Of a stretch of DNA of 64,000 nt, positions 1 through 9,057 are shown one piece after another. Positions within the stretch are counted from its first letter, which is position 1. Each line of letters begins with the position of its first letter. The notes under the pieces were generated by a model. The model saw only the letters and a program-made list of their open reading frames with translations, had not been told where the DNA came from and made no database searches. The DNA comes from Mesorhizobium sp. (lineage in GTDB: Bacteria > Pseudomonadota > Alphaproteobacteria > Rhizobiales > Rhizobiaceae): the NCBI GenBank assembly GCA_004020545.1, contig SAQE01000009.1:62001-126000 (forward strand). Direction: 5' to 3'. The position numbers were made by a program, and so were the translations under genes.

Positions 1-174
1 TTTATCCGCGGCCGCGTCTCCGGCGCGCTCAGGCAGATGAAATACATGCCGGAAGTCCGCTTCCGGCTCGATACGTCCTTCGACAATTTCGCCCGGATCA
101 ACGAATTGCTGAAATCGCCCGAAGTGGCGCGCGATCTCGGCGATGAGAACAAAGACGACAAGGACGAGGAATAA
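1..174 (+). CDS. rbfA: Ribosome-binding factor A, C-terminal fragment
   Basis: An open frame enters from the left edge and ends at a TAA at 172-174. The 57 visible residues include a [12 protein letters not shown] stretch, typical of the last beta strand of RbfA, followed by an acidic, lysine-rich tail ([10 protein letters not shown]). RbfA is a cold-shock 30S maturation factor that binds the 16S rRNA 5' helix. The stop codon directly abuts the GTG start of truB, so the two are co-transcribed and probably translationally coupled, as in the nusA-infB-rbfA-truB operon of many bacteria. The N-terminal half lies outside the window. Confidence 0.85.
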   Translation, partial: FIRGRVSGALRQMKYMPEVRFRLDTSFDNFARINELLKSPEVARDLGDENKDDKDEE

Positions 175-1134
175 GTGGCGCGTCGCGGCAAGAAGAAGGG
201 TCGGCCGGTTTCCGGCTGGGTGGTGCTGGACAAGCCGGTCGGCATGGGCTCGACCGAGGCGGTCTCCAAGATCAAATGGCTGTTTCAGGCGGAGAAGGCC
301 GGCCACGCCGGCACGCTAGACCCGCTGGCCTCTGGCATGCTGCCGATCGCGCTCGGCGAGGCGACCAAGACCGTGCCCTATGTGCAGGACGGCGCCAAGG
401 TCTACCGCTTTGCCGTTGCCTGGGGCGAGGAGCGCTCGACCGACGATCTCGAAGGCCCGGTGACGAACACCTCCGACCGGCGGCCGGCCGAGGCGGAGGT
501 GAGGGCGCTGCTGCCGAAATACACCGGCATCATCATGCAGACGCCGCCGCAATTCTCCGCCATCAAGATCGCCGGCGAGCGTGCCTACGACCTCGCCCGT
601 GACGGCGAGACGGTCGACATTCCTGCCCGCGAGATCGAGATCGGACGACTCGATCTCCTCGAGCACAATGGCGACCGCAGCGTCTTCGAGGTCGAATGCG
701 GCAAGGGTACCTATGTGCGCTCGCTGGCGCGCGATATGGGCCGCGATTTGGGCTGCTTCGGCCACATTGCCGAACTCCGGCGCGTCGAGGTCGAGCCGTT
801 CACGGCCGAGGACTTCGTCACCGTGGCCGAGCTCGAAGCGGCGCGCTTCGGCGGCAAGACGGATGAGAGCGCGGAAGAGACCGAGGCTGCGACCGACTTC
901 AGCGCTATCGACGCGCTGCTGGTCGACACCGCGGCGGCCCTCGATTGCCTGCCTCAGGTCGCGGTCAGCGACGACGCCGCGACCAAGATCCGTCTCGGCA
1001 ATCCCGTCATCATTCGCGGCCGTGATGCGCCGGTCGAGGCCGAGGAGGCCTGCGCCACCGCGCGTGGCAAGCTGGTGGCCATCGGCGCCATCGAGCAGGG
1101 CATGTTCAAGCCCAAGCGGGTCTTTGCCGGGTGA
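175..1134 (+). CDS. truB: tRNA pseudouridine(55) synthase TruB
   Basis: TruB isomerises U55 of the tRNA T-loop to pseudouridine. The 319-residue product carries the family signature [12 protein letters not shown] near residues 43-54, with the catalytic aspartate at D49, and the [13 protein letters not shown] segment further on. Length is normal for the family. The GTG start follows the rbfA stop with no gap, which fixes the start by coupling. It is the second gene of the rbfA-truB-rpsO-pnp neighbourhood; an intergenic repeat begins 12 bases after its stop. Confidence 0.95.
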   Translation: MARRGKKKGRPVSGWVVLDKPVGMGSTEAVSKIKWLFQAEKAGHAGTLDPLASGMLPIALGEATKTVPYVQDGAKVYRFAVAWGEERSTDDLEGPVTNTSDRRPAEAEVRALLPKYTGIIMQTPPQFSAIKIAGERAYDLARDGETVDIPAREIEIGRLDLLEHNGDRSVFEVECGKGTYVRSLARDMGRDLGCFGHIAELRRVEVEPFTAEDFVTVAELEAARFGGKTDESAEETEAATDFSAIDALLVDTAAALDCLPQVAVSDDAATKIRLGNPVIIRGRDAPVEAEEACATARGKLVAIGAIEQGMFKPKRVFAG

Positions 1135-1146
1135 TGGCGCTCGGCC

Positions 1147-1300
1147 AGAGCAATTCCAGGAAAAGTGTGAGACGGTTTTCCGTCCGGAATTGCGTCAAAA
1201 CAAGGAGATAGAGCGGTTTGCCGTTTCCGCGAAACGTGAACCGCCTTGGTGTAATTTCAGGAAAAGTGCGTAGCGGTTTTCCGCCTGGAGTTGCTAAGAA
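1147..1300. repeat. Rhizobial intergenic repeat (AGAGCAATTCCAGG family), one and a half copies
   Basis: The segment opens with AGAGCAATTCCAGGAAAAGT, continues through GGTTTTCCGTCCGGAATTGC and an inverted AGCGGTT...AACCGC arm, and is followed from about 1256 by a second, diverged partial copy. The same words recur at 6507, 36149, 38375 and 44943. It resembles the mosaic intergenic elements known from rhizobia (RIME type); that family name is my inference. An open frame upstream of corA runs through it but is not expected to be translated. Confidence 0.8.
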
Positions 1301-1340
1301 GCAAAGACCAATTCAGTTGGACTTTGCGCCCGAGGAACTC

Positions 1341-2435
1341 ATGGCAAAGGTTGATACCGTCAGGAAGCGGGCTCCGCTGAAAACCCGCCGGCCGCCGGTA
1401 GGCGCTTCCCCCGGCACGCTGATCGCCGATCCGGCGGCGCGGCGTAGCGAGCTCAGGCTGACGTTGATCTCGCCCGAAAAATTCAAGACCATCGACAATG
1501 CCAGCATCGACGAGCTCAATACCCATTGCGACCGGTGGCCGGTCGTCTGGCTCGACTGCACGGGGCTTGCCAACATCCCGCTGATCGAGGAGATCGGCCG
1601 GATCTTCAACCTGCACCCGCTGGCGCTGGAGGATGTCGTCAACACCGGCCAGCGGCCGAAGGTGGATTTCTTCGAGGATCATGCCTTCGTCGCGCTGCGC
1701 ATGATCGACGATGTCACCGCCCATCGCTACGAGCAGATAGCGGTGTTCTTCGGCAGGAATTTCGTCGTCACCTTCCAGGAGCGCGAGGGCGACCCGTTCG
1801 ACCCGGTGCGCAAGCGTATCGTGGCGTCCATGCCCAACCGGCTGCGCTCGCGCGGCGCCGACTACCTGGCCTATGCGCTGATCGACGCCATCGTCGACAG
1901 CTATTTCCCGCCGATCGAGGCGGCGAGCGAACTGGTCGACGGCATCGAGGACCAGATGCTGAGCACGCCGCACAAGCATCAGATGCGGCAGTTGCACGAG
2001 TTGCGGCGCGACGCCAACGTGCTGAAGGGCGTGCTGTGGCCGATGCGCGATGCCCTGGCGACATTGATCCGCAACGACGTGCCCTATGTGAAGGCCGAGA
2101 CCAAGATCTTCTTCAACGACACGCTCGATCATTCGCTGCGGCTGATCGAGCTGGTCGAGAATCAGCGCGACATGCTGACCGGCCTGATCGAGATGCATCT
2201 GTCGCTCACCCAGGCGCGCACCAATGACGTCATTTCCTATCTGACGATCGTCTCGATGATCTTCATGCCGCTCACCTTCCTCGTCGGCGTCTGGGGCATG
2301 AACTTCGAACCGCAAAGCTCGCCCTGGAACATGCCGGAGCTGAAGGCCTATTACGGCTACCCGGCAGCACTTTTTTTCATGCTCGCCGTCGCAATTGGGC
2401 TTGTCGCCTTCTTCAAGTGGAAGAAGTGGCTGTAG
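1341..2435 (+). CDS. corA: CorA-family magnesium/divalent cation transporter
   Basis: The 364-residue product has the CorA layout: a long soluble N-terminal domain, then two C-terminal membrane helices separated by the signature GMN (about residues 319-321, in the context GVWGMNFEP) and a basic KWKKWL tail. CorA pentamers move Mg2+ (or Co2+/Ni2+, or Zn2+ efflux in ZntB relatives) through the inner membrane. The ATG at 1341 has a GAGGA ribosome site just upstream; the frame stays open a further 41 codons 5', but that part lies in the intergenic repeat. The gene sits between truB and rpsO, which are usually neighbours, so it looks inserted. Confidence 0.88.
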   Translation: MAKVDTVRKRAPLKTRRPPVGASPGTLIADPAARRSELRLTLISPEKFKTIDNASIDELNTHCDRWPVVWLDCTGLANIPLIEEIGRIFNLHPLALEDVVNTGQRPKVDFFEDHAFVALRMIDDVTAHRYEQIAVFFGRNFVVTFQEREGDPFDPVRKRIVASMPNRLRSRGADYLAYALIDAIVDSYFPPIEAASELVDGIEDQMLSTPHKHQMRQLHELRRDANVLKGVLWPMRDALATLIRNDVPYVKAETKIFFNDTLDHSLRLIELVENQRDMLTGLIEMHLSLTQARTNDVISYLTIVSMIFMPLTFLVGVWGMNFEPQSSPWNMPELKAYYGYPAALFFMLAVAIGLVAFFKWKKWL

Positions 2436-2627
2436 TCCAGCGCAAACCTTTGTTTTGGCGGCAGGACCTGCGACAAGCCGGCTTGACAATTGGGCTGGTG
2501 TTTTGCCGGGAATTGCACTATATGCGCCGCAGCTTCGCGCCCTGACGCGTTGCTTTGCACTGGCCCCTGCTGGACGACATCCCGGCTGAGGGCGTCCCGT
2601 TTCCTCGAACAGATAAGGAAAAACACG

Positions 2628-2897
2628 ATGTCGATTACTGCCGATCGCAAGAAGGAACTGATGACTGAATTCGCAACCGCCAAGGGCGATACCGGGTCCC
2701 CGGAAGTCCAGGTTGCCATCCTTTCCGAGCGCATCAAGAACCTGACGGAGCACTTCAAGGACCACAAGAAGGATAACCATTCCCGCCGTGGCCTGCTTGC
2801 TCTCGTTTCCCAGCGCCGCAGCCTGCTTGATTATCTCAAGCGCAAGGACGACGCGCGCTATCAGACGCTGATCGACAAGCTCGGTCTCCGTCGCTGA
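2628..2897 (+). CDS. rpsO: 30S ribosomal protein S15
   Basis: An 89-residue protein, the standard S15 length, with the conserved core [17 protein letters not shown] and the [11 protein letters not shown] motif that contacts 16S rRNA helices 20-22. S15 is a primary binder in 30S platform assembly. The ATG at 2628 is preceded by the purine-rich site AAGGAAA; upstream in-frame codons belong to the untranslated leader. It is followed by a strong hairpin and then by pnp, the usual rpsO-pnp pair. Confidence 0.97.
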   Translation: MSITADRKKELMTEFATAKGDTGSPEVQVAILSERIKNLTEHFKDHKKDNHSRRGLLALVSQRRSLLDYLKRKDDARYQTLIDKLGLRR

Positions 2898-2903
2898 CGA
2901 ATT

Positions 2904-2937
2904 GACCGGCGGGCTCTCTGCGGAGGGCCCGCCGGTC
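2904..2937 (+). terminator. Strong hairpin after rpsO
   Basis: GACCGGCGGGC at 2904-2914 pairs perfectly with GCCCGCCGGTC at 2927-2937, an 11-bp GC-rich stem seven bases after the rpsO stop. There is no following T run, so it may be a processing or partial-attenuation hairpin between rpsO and pnp rather than a full terminator. Confidence 0.6.
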
Positions 2938-3280
2938 GCGCATTGGCACATCGGATGATCCGGTGTGCCGATGCTGGGAATGGAGCGCAACGCGCTCTCG
3001 AAATTTGCATTCGCGCACGGCGCGTTCCGAAAACAGGGGTTTTCGGCGTCATGCGCAAGGCCGGTCGACCGGTCGGCCAGACCCGGTTCCGAAAGTGCAG
3101 AGGGCCATTCGGAACCGCCCATGGACGGTCATGGGGCAGGATTGCAGGATGCTCGCTCGGCAGTATGCCGGACCTGCCGAGCTTCCCGTTGTCTTGCCCG
3201 TGGCTGCCCGAAAGAAGCCAGGAAGGGATACTCGCGACCGTTGAGACGGCGCGGTCCTTTCCGCATATGAAGGACAAGAT
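2938..3280 (+). promoter_or_regulatory. Long structured leader between rpsO and pnp
   Basis: This gene-free 343-base stretch precedes pnp. It contains a second hairpin, GGCACA at 2945-2950 pairing with TGTGCC at 2964-2969 with a largely paired interior, and further inverted words such as CCGAAAA...TTTTCGG around 3029-3050. In Escherichia coli the pnp leader folds into a stem cut by RNase III and controls pnp by feedback; whether this leader does the same is inference. AAGGAC just before the ATG at 3281 is the probable ribosome site. Confidence 0.45.
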
Positions 3281-5428
3281 ATGTTCAATCATCACAAAGT
3301 GGAAATCGAGTGGGGCGGCCGTCCGCTCATCCTGGAAACCGGCAAGATCGCCCGCCAGGCTGACGGCGCGGTGCTCGCCTCCTACGGCGAAACCGTGGTT
3401 CTCGCCACCGTCGTTTCGATGAAGGAGCCGAAGCCCGGCCTCGATTTCTTCCCGCTCACCGTCAACTACCAGGAAAAGACTTATGCCGCCGGCAAGATCC
3501 CGGGCGGCTATTTCAAGCGCGAGGGCCGTCCGAGCGAGAAGGAAACGCTGGTTTCCCGCCTGATCGACCGCCCGATCCGCCCGCTTTTCGCCGACGGCTA
3601 CAAGAACGACACCCAGATCGTCGTCACCGTCGTCCAGCACGATCTTGAAAACGATCCGGACATCCTGTCGATCGTCGCCACCTCGGCGGCCCTAACGCTG
3701 TCGGGCGTGCCCTTCATGGGTCCGATCGGCGGCGCCCGCGTCGGCTACATCAACGGCGAATATGTGCTCAACCCGCATATCGACGAAATGCCGGAATCCA
3801 AGCTCGACCTCGTCGTCGCCGGCACCGCCGACGCCGTGCTGATGGTCGAATCCGAGGCCAAGGAGCTCAGCGAGGACCTGATGCTCGGCGCCGTCATGTT
3901 CGGCCACAAGAGCTTCCAGCCGGTGATCGAGGCGATCATCAAGCTGGCCGAGGTCGCCGCCAAGGACCCGCGCGACTTCACCGCGCCCGACTATTCCGCG
4001 CTTGAAGGCGAGATGCTGAAGATCGTCGGCGACGAGCTGCGCGAGGCCTACAAGATCACCGACAAGCAGTCGCGTTACGCCGCCGTCGACGCCGTCAAGG
4101 CGAAGGTCAAGGCAGCGTTCGCACCGGCCGATGGCGAGGAAGCCAAGTACTCCTCCGAGCAGATCGGCACGGTGTTCAAGGAACTCCAGGCCAAGGTGGT
4201 GCGCTGGAACATCCTCGATACCGGCTCGCGCATCGACGGCCGCGATCTCAAGACTGTCCGCAAGATCGTCTCCGAGGTCGGCGTTCTGCCGCGCACCCAT
4301 GGCTCGGCGCTGTTCACCCGTGGCGAGACCCAGGCGCTGGTTGTCGCCACGCTCGGCACCGGCGAGGACGAGCAGTTCGTCGATTCGCTGACCGGCATGT
4401 ACAAGGAGAAGTTCCTTCTCCACTACAATTTCCCGCCCTATTCGGTCGGTGAAACCGGCCGCATGGGCTCGCCGGGCCGCCGCGAGATCGGTCACGGCAA
4501 GCTGGCCTGGCGCGCGATCCGCCCGATGCTGCCCTCCGCCGACCAGTTCCCCTACACGCTGCGCGTCGTCTCGGAGATCACCGAGTCCAACGGCTCGTCC
4601 TCGATGGCGACCGTCTGCGGCACCTCGCTGGCGCTGATGGATGCCGGCGTGCCGATTGCCAAGCCGGTGGCCGGCATCGCCATGGGCCTGATCAAGGAAG
4701 GCGAGCGTTTCGCAGTGCTCTCCGACATCCTCGGCGACGAGGATCACCTCGGCGACATGGACTTCAAGGTCGCCGGCACCGCCAACGGCGTCACCTCGCT
4801 GCAGATGGACATCAAGATCGACGGCATCACCGAGGAGATCATGAAGATCGCGCTCGGCCAGGCCAAGGACGGCCGTCTGCACATCCTCGGCGAGATGGCG
4901 CATGCGATCTCCGGCGCCCGCGCCGAGCTCGGCGAGTTCGCGCCGCGCATCGAGGTCATGCACATCCCGACCGACAAGATCCGCGACGTCATCGGCTCCG
5001 GCGGCAAGGTGATCCGCGAGATCGTCGAGAAGACAGGCGCCAAGATCAACATCGAGGACGACGGCACGGTCAAGATCGCTTCGGCCAACGCCAAGGAGAT
5101 CGAGGCGGCGAAGAAGTGGATCCACACCATCGTCGCCGAGCCGGAAGTCGGCGAGATCTACGAAGGCACGGTCGTCAAGACCGCCGACTTCGGCGCCTTC
5201 GTCAACTTCTTCGGCCCGCGCGACGGCCTCGTCCACATCTCGCAGCTCGCCAACGAGCGCGTCGCCAAGACCTCCGACGTCGTCAAGGAAGGCGACAAGG
5301 TTTGGGTCAAGCTGATGGGCTTCGACGAGCGCGGCAAGGTTCGCCTGTCGATGAAGGTCGTCGACCAGGCCACCGGCAAGGAAATCGTGCGCGAGAAGAA
5401 GCCGGAAGGCGAGGAAGACGCCGCCTGA
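3281..5428 (+). CDS. pnp: Polyribonucleotide nucleotidyltransferase (PNPase)
   Basis: PNPase is a trimeric phosphorolytic 3'-5' exoribonuclease of the RNA degradosome. The 715-residue product shows the full order: first RNase PH domain, all-alpha linker, second RNase PH domain ([20 protein letters not shown] region), a KH domain with the GxxG loop in [15 protein letters not shown] near residues 565-580, and an S1 domain starting [17 protein letters not shown]. The length is normal and the C-terminus is charged ([10 protein letters not shown]). It is the last gene of the translation/RNA cluster and is followed by a good terminator. Confidence 0.97.
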   Translation: MFNHHKVEIEWGGRPLILETGKIARQADGAVLASYGETVVLATVVSMKEPKPGLDFFPLTVNYQEKTYAAGKIPGGYFKREGRPSEKETLVSRLIDRPIRPLFADGYKNDTQIVVTVVQHDLENDPDILSIVATSAALTLSGVPFMGPIGGARVGYINGEYVLNPHIDEMPESKLDLVVAGTADAVLMVESEAKELSEDLMLGAVMFGHKSFQPVIEAIIKLAEVAAKDPRDFTAPDYSALEGEMLKIVGDELREAYKITDKQSRYAAVDAVKAKVKAAFAPADGEEAKYSSEQIGTVFKELQAKVVRWNILDTGSRIDGRDLKTVRKIVSEVGVLPRTHGSALFTRGETQALVVATLGTGEDEQFVDSLTGMYKEKFLLHYNFPPYSVGETGRMGSPGRREIGHGKLAWRAIRPMLPSADQFPYTLRVVSEITESNGSSSMATVCGTSLALMDAGVPIAKPVAGIAMGLIKEGERFAVLSDILGDEDHLGDMDFKVAGTANGVTSLQMDIKIDGITEEIMKIALGQAKDGRLHILGEMAHAISGARAELGEFAPRIEVMHIPTDKIRDVIGSGGKVIREIVEKTGAKINIEDDGTVKIASANAKEIEAAKKWIHTIVAEPEVGEIYEGTVVKTADFGAFVNFFGPRDGLVHISQLANERVAKTSDVVKEGDKVWVKLMGFDERGKVRLSMKVVDQATGKEIVREKKPEGEEDAA

Positions 5429-5448
5429 TCGGCTTGACCGGTTAATCG

Positions 5449-5484
5449 AAACGGGCGCGCCGCGAGGTCGCGCCCGTTTTGTTT
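5449..5484 (+). terminator. Rho-independent terminator of pnp
   Basis: AAACGGGCGCG at 5449-5459 pairs with CGCGCCCGTTT at 5469-5479, and the stem is followed by TTTTGTTT. It lies 20 bases after the pnp stop. Confidence 0.85.
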
Positions 5485-5498
5485 GAAGAGTTATGTGA

Positions 5499-6506
5499 AT
5501 GGCCGCGGAGCCGCTGAAAACGCTGTTTTATCCGTTCGAGGCCGAGGCAATCCCTTTGCCGCGAAAAGACGGCTGCGTGCTGTTCCTGGGGGCTGAACCG
5601 GGCTTCCGTTCGCCCGGCGGCTTCGATGCCGGGCTGCATCTCGTGCAAGGCTTTCGGCCGCATTTTCGCGCCCTGGAGGCGGCCGGCTACACGGTCACGC
5701 CGCGGGCGGAAGGCTCCGGCTTCGATGCCGCCCTGGTTCTCGCCGGCCGCCATCGCGGCCAGAACGAGCTGCGCATCGCCGAGGCTCTTGAGCGTGTCGC
5801 GCCAGGCGGGCCGATCGTCGTTGCCGGCGGCAAGGACGATGGCATCGACAGCCTGCGCAAGCGCATCAATATTTTGGTGGCGCTCGAAGGTCATTTGCCG
5901 AAGCATCACGGTGTCGCCTTCTGGTTCCGCCAGGCCGGAACAGGGGCGGCCGAGGCGCTTCGGGCCGCCAATCCCGATCTGGTCGTGGAAGGGCGTTTTC
6001 GAACCGCGCCCGGCATGTTTTCCTTCGATCGCGTCGACACCGGCTCGAAGCTTCTGGCGGAAAGCCTGCCTGACGGTTTGACGGGCAATCTCGCCGATTT
6101 CTGCGCCGGCTGGGGCTATCTGGCGGCGGAAGTCGCGGAACGCTCGCCGAACCTCTCCGGCCTCGACCTCTACGAAGCGGATTTCGAAGCGCTGGAAGCA
6201 GCCAGGCTCAATTTCTGCGGCGCCGTCGAGCCGCGCTTCTTCTGGGCCGATCTGCTCACCGAAACTGTTGAGCGGCGCTATGACGCCATCGTCATGAACC
6301 CGCCCTTTCACAGTGGCCGGGCAGCCGAGCCCGGTATCGGCGCCGGCATGATCCATGCCGCGTCAAGGGCGCTGAAGCCGGGCGGGCGTCTGCTCATGGT
6401 CGCCAACCGGCAATTGCCCTATGAACAGGTGCTGGCGGCCGCCTTTTCCAGCCATGCCGAGATTGCCCGCGACGGCATGTTCAAGGTGTTTTCGGCGCGG
6501 CGATAG
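5499..6506 (+). CDS. rsmC: RsmC-like class I SAM-dependent RNA methyltransferase
   Basis: The 335-residue protein resembles RsmC, which methylates G1207 of 16S rRNA. It has the duplicated RsmC build: a degenerate N-terminal half and a catalytic C-terminal half with SAM motif I (LADFCAGWGYLAAEV, about 198-212) and the target-base motif NPPF at 267-270, followed by HSG. The family also contains RlmG-type enzymes, so the exact rRNA position is not proven. The TAG stop is fused to the next intergenic repeat. Confidence 0.75.
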   Translation: MAAEPLKTLFYPFEAEAIPLPRKDGCVLFLGAEPGFRSPGGFDAGLHLVQGFRPHFRALEAAGYTVTPRAEGSGFDAALVLAGRHRGQNELRIAEALERVAPGGPIVVAGGKDDGIDSLRKRINILVALEGHLPKHHGVAFWFRQAGTGAAEALRAANPDLVVEGRFRTAPGMFSFDRVDTGSKLLAESLPDGLTGNLADFCAGWGYLAAEVAERSPNLSGLDLYEADFEALEAARLNFCGAVEPRFFWADLLTETVERRYDAIVMNPPFHSGRAAEPGIGAGMIHAASRALKPGGRLLMVANRQLPYEQVLAAAFSSHAEIARDGMFKVFSARR

Positions 6507-6575
6507 AAGCAATTCCAGGAAAAGTGCGCAGCGGTCTTCCGTCCGGAACTGAACATCAACGATCTGAAGCGGTGA
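6507..6575. repeat. Rhizobial intergenic repeat copy
   Basis: AAGCAATTCCAGGAAAAGTG directly follows the rsmC TAG stop, then GTCTTCCGTCCGGAACTG. It is a shortened copy of the element at 1147 and fills the space between the convergent rsmC and the EAL gene. Confidence 0.75.
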
Positions 6576-8129
6576 TTATTGCAGGCTGACGAGGCGTGCG
6601 GGCTCGCGTGCGCCGTAGGCGGCGCGTGCCTCTCCAAGTTCGATCTTGAGCGGCGCCGGCCGGCCGAACAGATAGCCCTGTACCACCTCGCAGCCCGCGG
6701 CCCTCAGCAACGTCGCCTGGTTCTCGGTTTCGACGCCTTCGGCAATGATACCGACGCCCAGTGCCCGCGACAGCCCGACGATTGTCGAGACCACCGCGCC
6801 GGAGCTGGCGTCGGTGTCGATGCGACTGACGAAGGAACGATCGATCTTCAGCTTCCCGAACGAGAAATCGATCAGGTAGCTCAGGTTCGAATAGCCGGTG
6901 CCGAAATCGTCGACGGCGACCGAGATGCCCATGTCGGCGAGCTGCTGCAGGATGACGGCCGCACGGTCGCGGTCCTGCATCATCGCCGTCTCGGTGACTT
7001 CGAGCTCCAGCCGCGACGGCTTGATGCCGGTCGATGCCATCGTTTCGCGCACGATACCGACGAAGTCCTTGGTCATGAACTGGACCGGCGAGATGTTGAC
7101 GGCGACGAAGCAATCCTCCGGCAGGTACTGGGCGTCGCTGCAGGCCTTGCGCAACACCCATTCGCCGATCGGATTGATCATGCCGGTTTCCTCGGCGATC
7201 GGGATGAACTCCATCGGCGGGATCATGCCGCGTTCTGGATGCTTCCAGCGGATCAGCGCCTCGTAGCCGACGACGCGGCCGCTCGGCAGGTCGAATTGCG
7301 GCTGGTAATGGAGATTGAAGTCGCCGCGGTCGAAGGCGGCTTTCAGCTCGGACTCGATCCATTGCCGGTAGTCCGCCACCCGCCCCATATCGGCGTGGAA
7401 GACCGACCAGTTGCCGATGCCGCTTGCGCGCGCATTCTGCAGCGCCAGGTTCGAGCGGCGAAGGATGAGCACCGGATCGACGCCGTCCTTCGGCATTGCC
7501 ACGATGCCCACGGACATGCTGACGGACTGCAGGTGCGTCTGGAGCTGGTAGGGCTCCATCATCTGGTTGATGAGCTTGTCGAGCGATCGCTCGAGCGATC
7601 CCCGGATCTCGCGGTCAGGCAGCAGCACGGCGAATTCGCCGGCGCCGATGCGCCCGATCACCGCGCCCTCCGGCATGTTGTCCCTCAACCTCTTGGTGAA
7701 GGCTCGGATCAGTTCGTCGCCAAGGCTGTAACCGATGGCATCGTTGATCTGCTTGAAGCGGTCGATGTCGATATCGATCAGGTAGACCGGCTCGCCGGTT
7801 CGGATCGTGTCCGACGCGGCCGCGGCGATCCTGCCGACCATGGCCGGGCGAGACAGCAGGCCAGTCAGCTTGTCGAAATGCGTTTCCTTGAAGACATAAT
7901 CGGCCGATTCATCGATGCCTGCGAAGAAGGAGAGCGCGGCACCGCCGGCGGAAAGGGCGCAGAGCGCAGCGATGACGCCCGCCATCGTCTCCGCCGGCAT
8001 GCCGGCCAGACCATCGCCGAAACCGAACCGCAGCCCCCAGAGTCCGAGGATAAAACTGCCCATGCCCGAGCTCGCCACGGTGATCAGCCTGAACAGCGGC
8101 GTCCGCCTCGGATTGCTGACTGCGGTCAT
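6576..8129 (-). CDS. Membrane GGDEF-EAL protein, probable c-di-GMP phosphodiesterase
   Basis: The 517-residue protein starts with two predicted membrane helices (about 13-33 and 44-70), then a GGDEF-type domain (about 80-240) whose signature is degraded to GAGEF at 162-166, then an EAL domain (about 255-505). The EAL domain keeps the catalytic landmarks: EAL at 290-292, EVTET at about 377-381 and DDFGTG at 407-412. It therefore most likely hydrolyses c-di-GMP and does not make it; the GGDEF part may bind GTP as a regulator, which is inference. It stands alone between rsmC (convergent) and fabI. Confidence 0.88.
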   Translation of the reverse strand: MTAVSNPRRTPLFRLITVASSGMGSFILGLWGLRFGFGDGLAGMPAETMAGVIAALCALSAGGAALSFFAGIDESADYVFKETHFDKLTGLLSRPAMVGRIAAAASDTIRTGEPVYLIDIDIDRFKQINDAIGYSLGDELIRAFTKRLRDNMPEGAVIGRIGAGEFAVLLPDREIRGSLERSLDKLINQMMEPYQLQTHLQSVSMSVGIVAMPKDGVDPVLILRRSNLALQNARASGIGNWSVFHADMGRVADYRQWIESELKAAFDRGDFNLHYQPQFDLPSGRVVGYEALIRWKHPERGMIPPMEFIPIAEETGMINPIGEWVLRKACSDAQYLPEDCFVAVNISPVQFMTKDFVGIVRETMASTGIKPSRLELEVTETAMMQDRDRAAVILQQLADMGISVAVDDFGTGYSNLSYLIDFSFGKLKIDRSFVSRIDTDASSGAVVSTIVGLSRALGVGIIAEGVETENQATLLRAAGCEVVQGYLFGRPAPLKIELGEARAAYGAREPARLVSLQ

Positions 8130-8231
8130 GCAAGGTCCCCAGATTGCAGGACCTTCTAGCGGATATCTCCTTAAAATGAGTTTCCGCCAATGCGCGCAAT
8201 TTTACTGGAAAGGACTGTTTTCAATGGCGAA

Positions 8232-9044
8232 CTATTCGCGGCCGCCGTCGTTCTGCTTCAGTTCCTCGAGCGCCGGCATGGAGACGATGTGGTAGCCGGA
8301 GTCGACATAGTGGATCTCGCCTGTAACCCCCGAAGACAGATCTGAGAGCAGGTACAGCGCCGAGCCGCCGACCTCGTCGATGGTCACCGTGCGCCGTAGT
8401 GGCGAATTGCGTTGCTGATAGGAGAACATGTGGCGCGCATCGGACACGCCGGAGCCGGCGAGCGTTCGCACCGGCCCCGCCGAGATGCCGTTCACCCGGA
8501 TGCCGCGCGGACCGTAGTCGTTGGCGAGATAGCGCACGCTTGCCTCCAGCCCTGCCTTGGCGACGCCCATCACATTGTAGTTCGGCATGACCCGAACCGA
8601 CCCGGCATAGGTCAGCGTGATCATCGAGCCGCCATTCGTCATCAGCGCGGCGGCATTGCGTGCAACCTCGGTGAAGGAATAGCAGGAGATCACCATGGTG
8701 CGCACGAAGTTGTCGCGGCTGGTGTCGGCGTAGAGGCCCTTGAGCTCGTTCTTATCGGAAAAGCCGATGGCATGGACGACGAAATCCAGCCCGCCCCAGG
8801 CCTCGCCGAGCGTCTCGAAGGTCGCGGTGACCGAGGCGCTGTCCTCGACGTCGCAAGGCACGACGAGCGAAGCGCCGAGCCTCTCGGCAAGTGGCTTGAC
8901 CCGCCGTCCGAATGCGTCGCCCTGGTAGGTGAAGGCAAGCTCCGCCCCGTGTTCGGACAGTTTTTTGGCGATGCCCCAGGCGATCGAATGATCGTTGGCG
9001 ACCCCCATGACAAGCCCGCGCTTGCCCTTCATCAACCCTTCCAT
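8232..9044 (-). CDS. fabI: Enoyl-[acyl-carrier-protein] reductase (NADH) FabI
   Basis: FabI catalyses the last step of each fatty-acid elongation round. The 270-residue SDR-fold protein has the FabI cofactor loop (GVANDHSIAWGIA near 14-26) and the Tyr-x6-Lys active site, Y156 and K163, in the context YNVMGVAKAGLEAS. It is the third gene of the fabA-fabB-fabI operon, starting 13 bases after fabB. A second start is possible at M5. Confidence 0.95.
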   Translation of the reverse strand: MEGLMKGKRGLVMGVANDHSIAWGIAKKLSEHGAELAFTYQGDAFGRRVKPLAERLGASLVVPCDVEDSASVTATFETLGEAWGGLDFVVHAIGFSDKNELKGLYADTSRDNFVRTMVISCYSFTEVARNAAALMTNGGSMITLTYAGSVRVMPNYNVMGVAKAGLEASVRYLANDYGPRGIRVNGISAGPVRTLAGSGVSDARHMFSYQQRNSPLRRTVTIDEVGGSALYLLSDLSSGVTGEIHYVDSGYHIVSMPALEELKQNDGGRE

Positions 9045-9057
9045 GTCCGGCAGATCC

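Noticed and set aside
1218..1340. A 41-codon 5' extension of corA
   Set aside because: It lies within the intergenic repeat, has no CorA likeness, and the ATG at 1341 has a better ribosome site.
2482..2523. A possible rpsO promoter with CTTGAC at 2482 and CTATAT at 2518
   Set aside because: The spacing of about 30 bases is too long for a sigma-70 promoter.
1257..3122. A 621-codon minus-strand open frame opposite corA and rpsO
   Set aside because: It has no family resemblance, is rich in His/Gln/Arg typical of antisense frames in GC-rich DNA, and overlaps well-supported genes.
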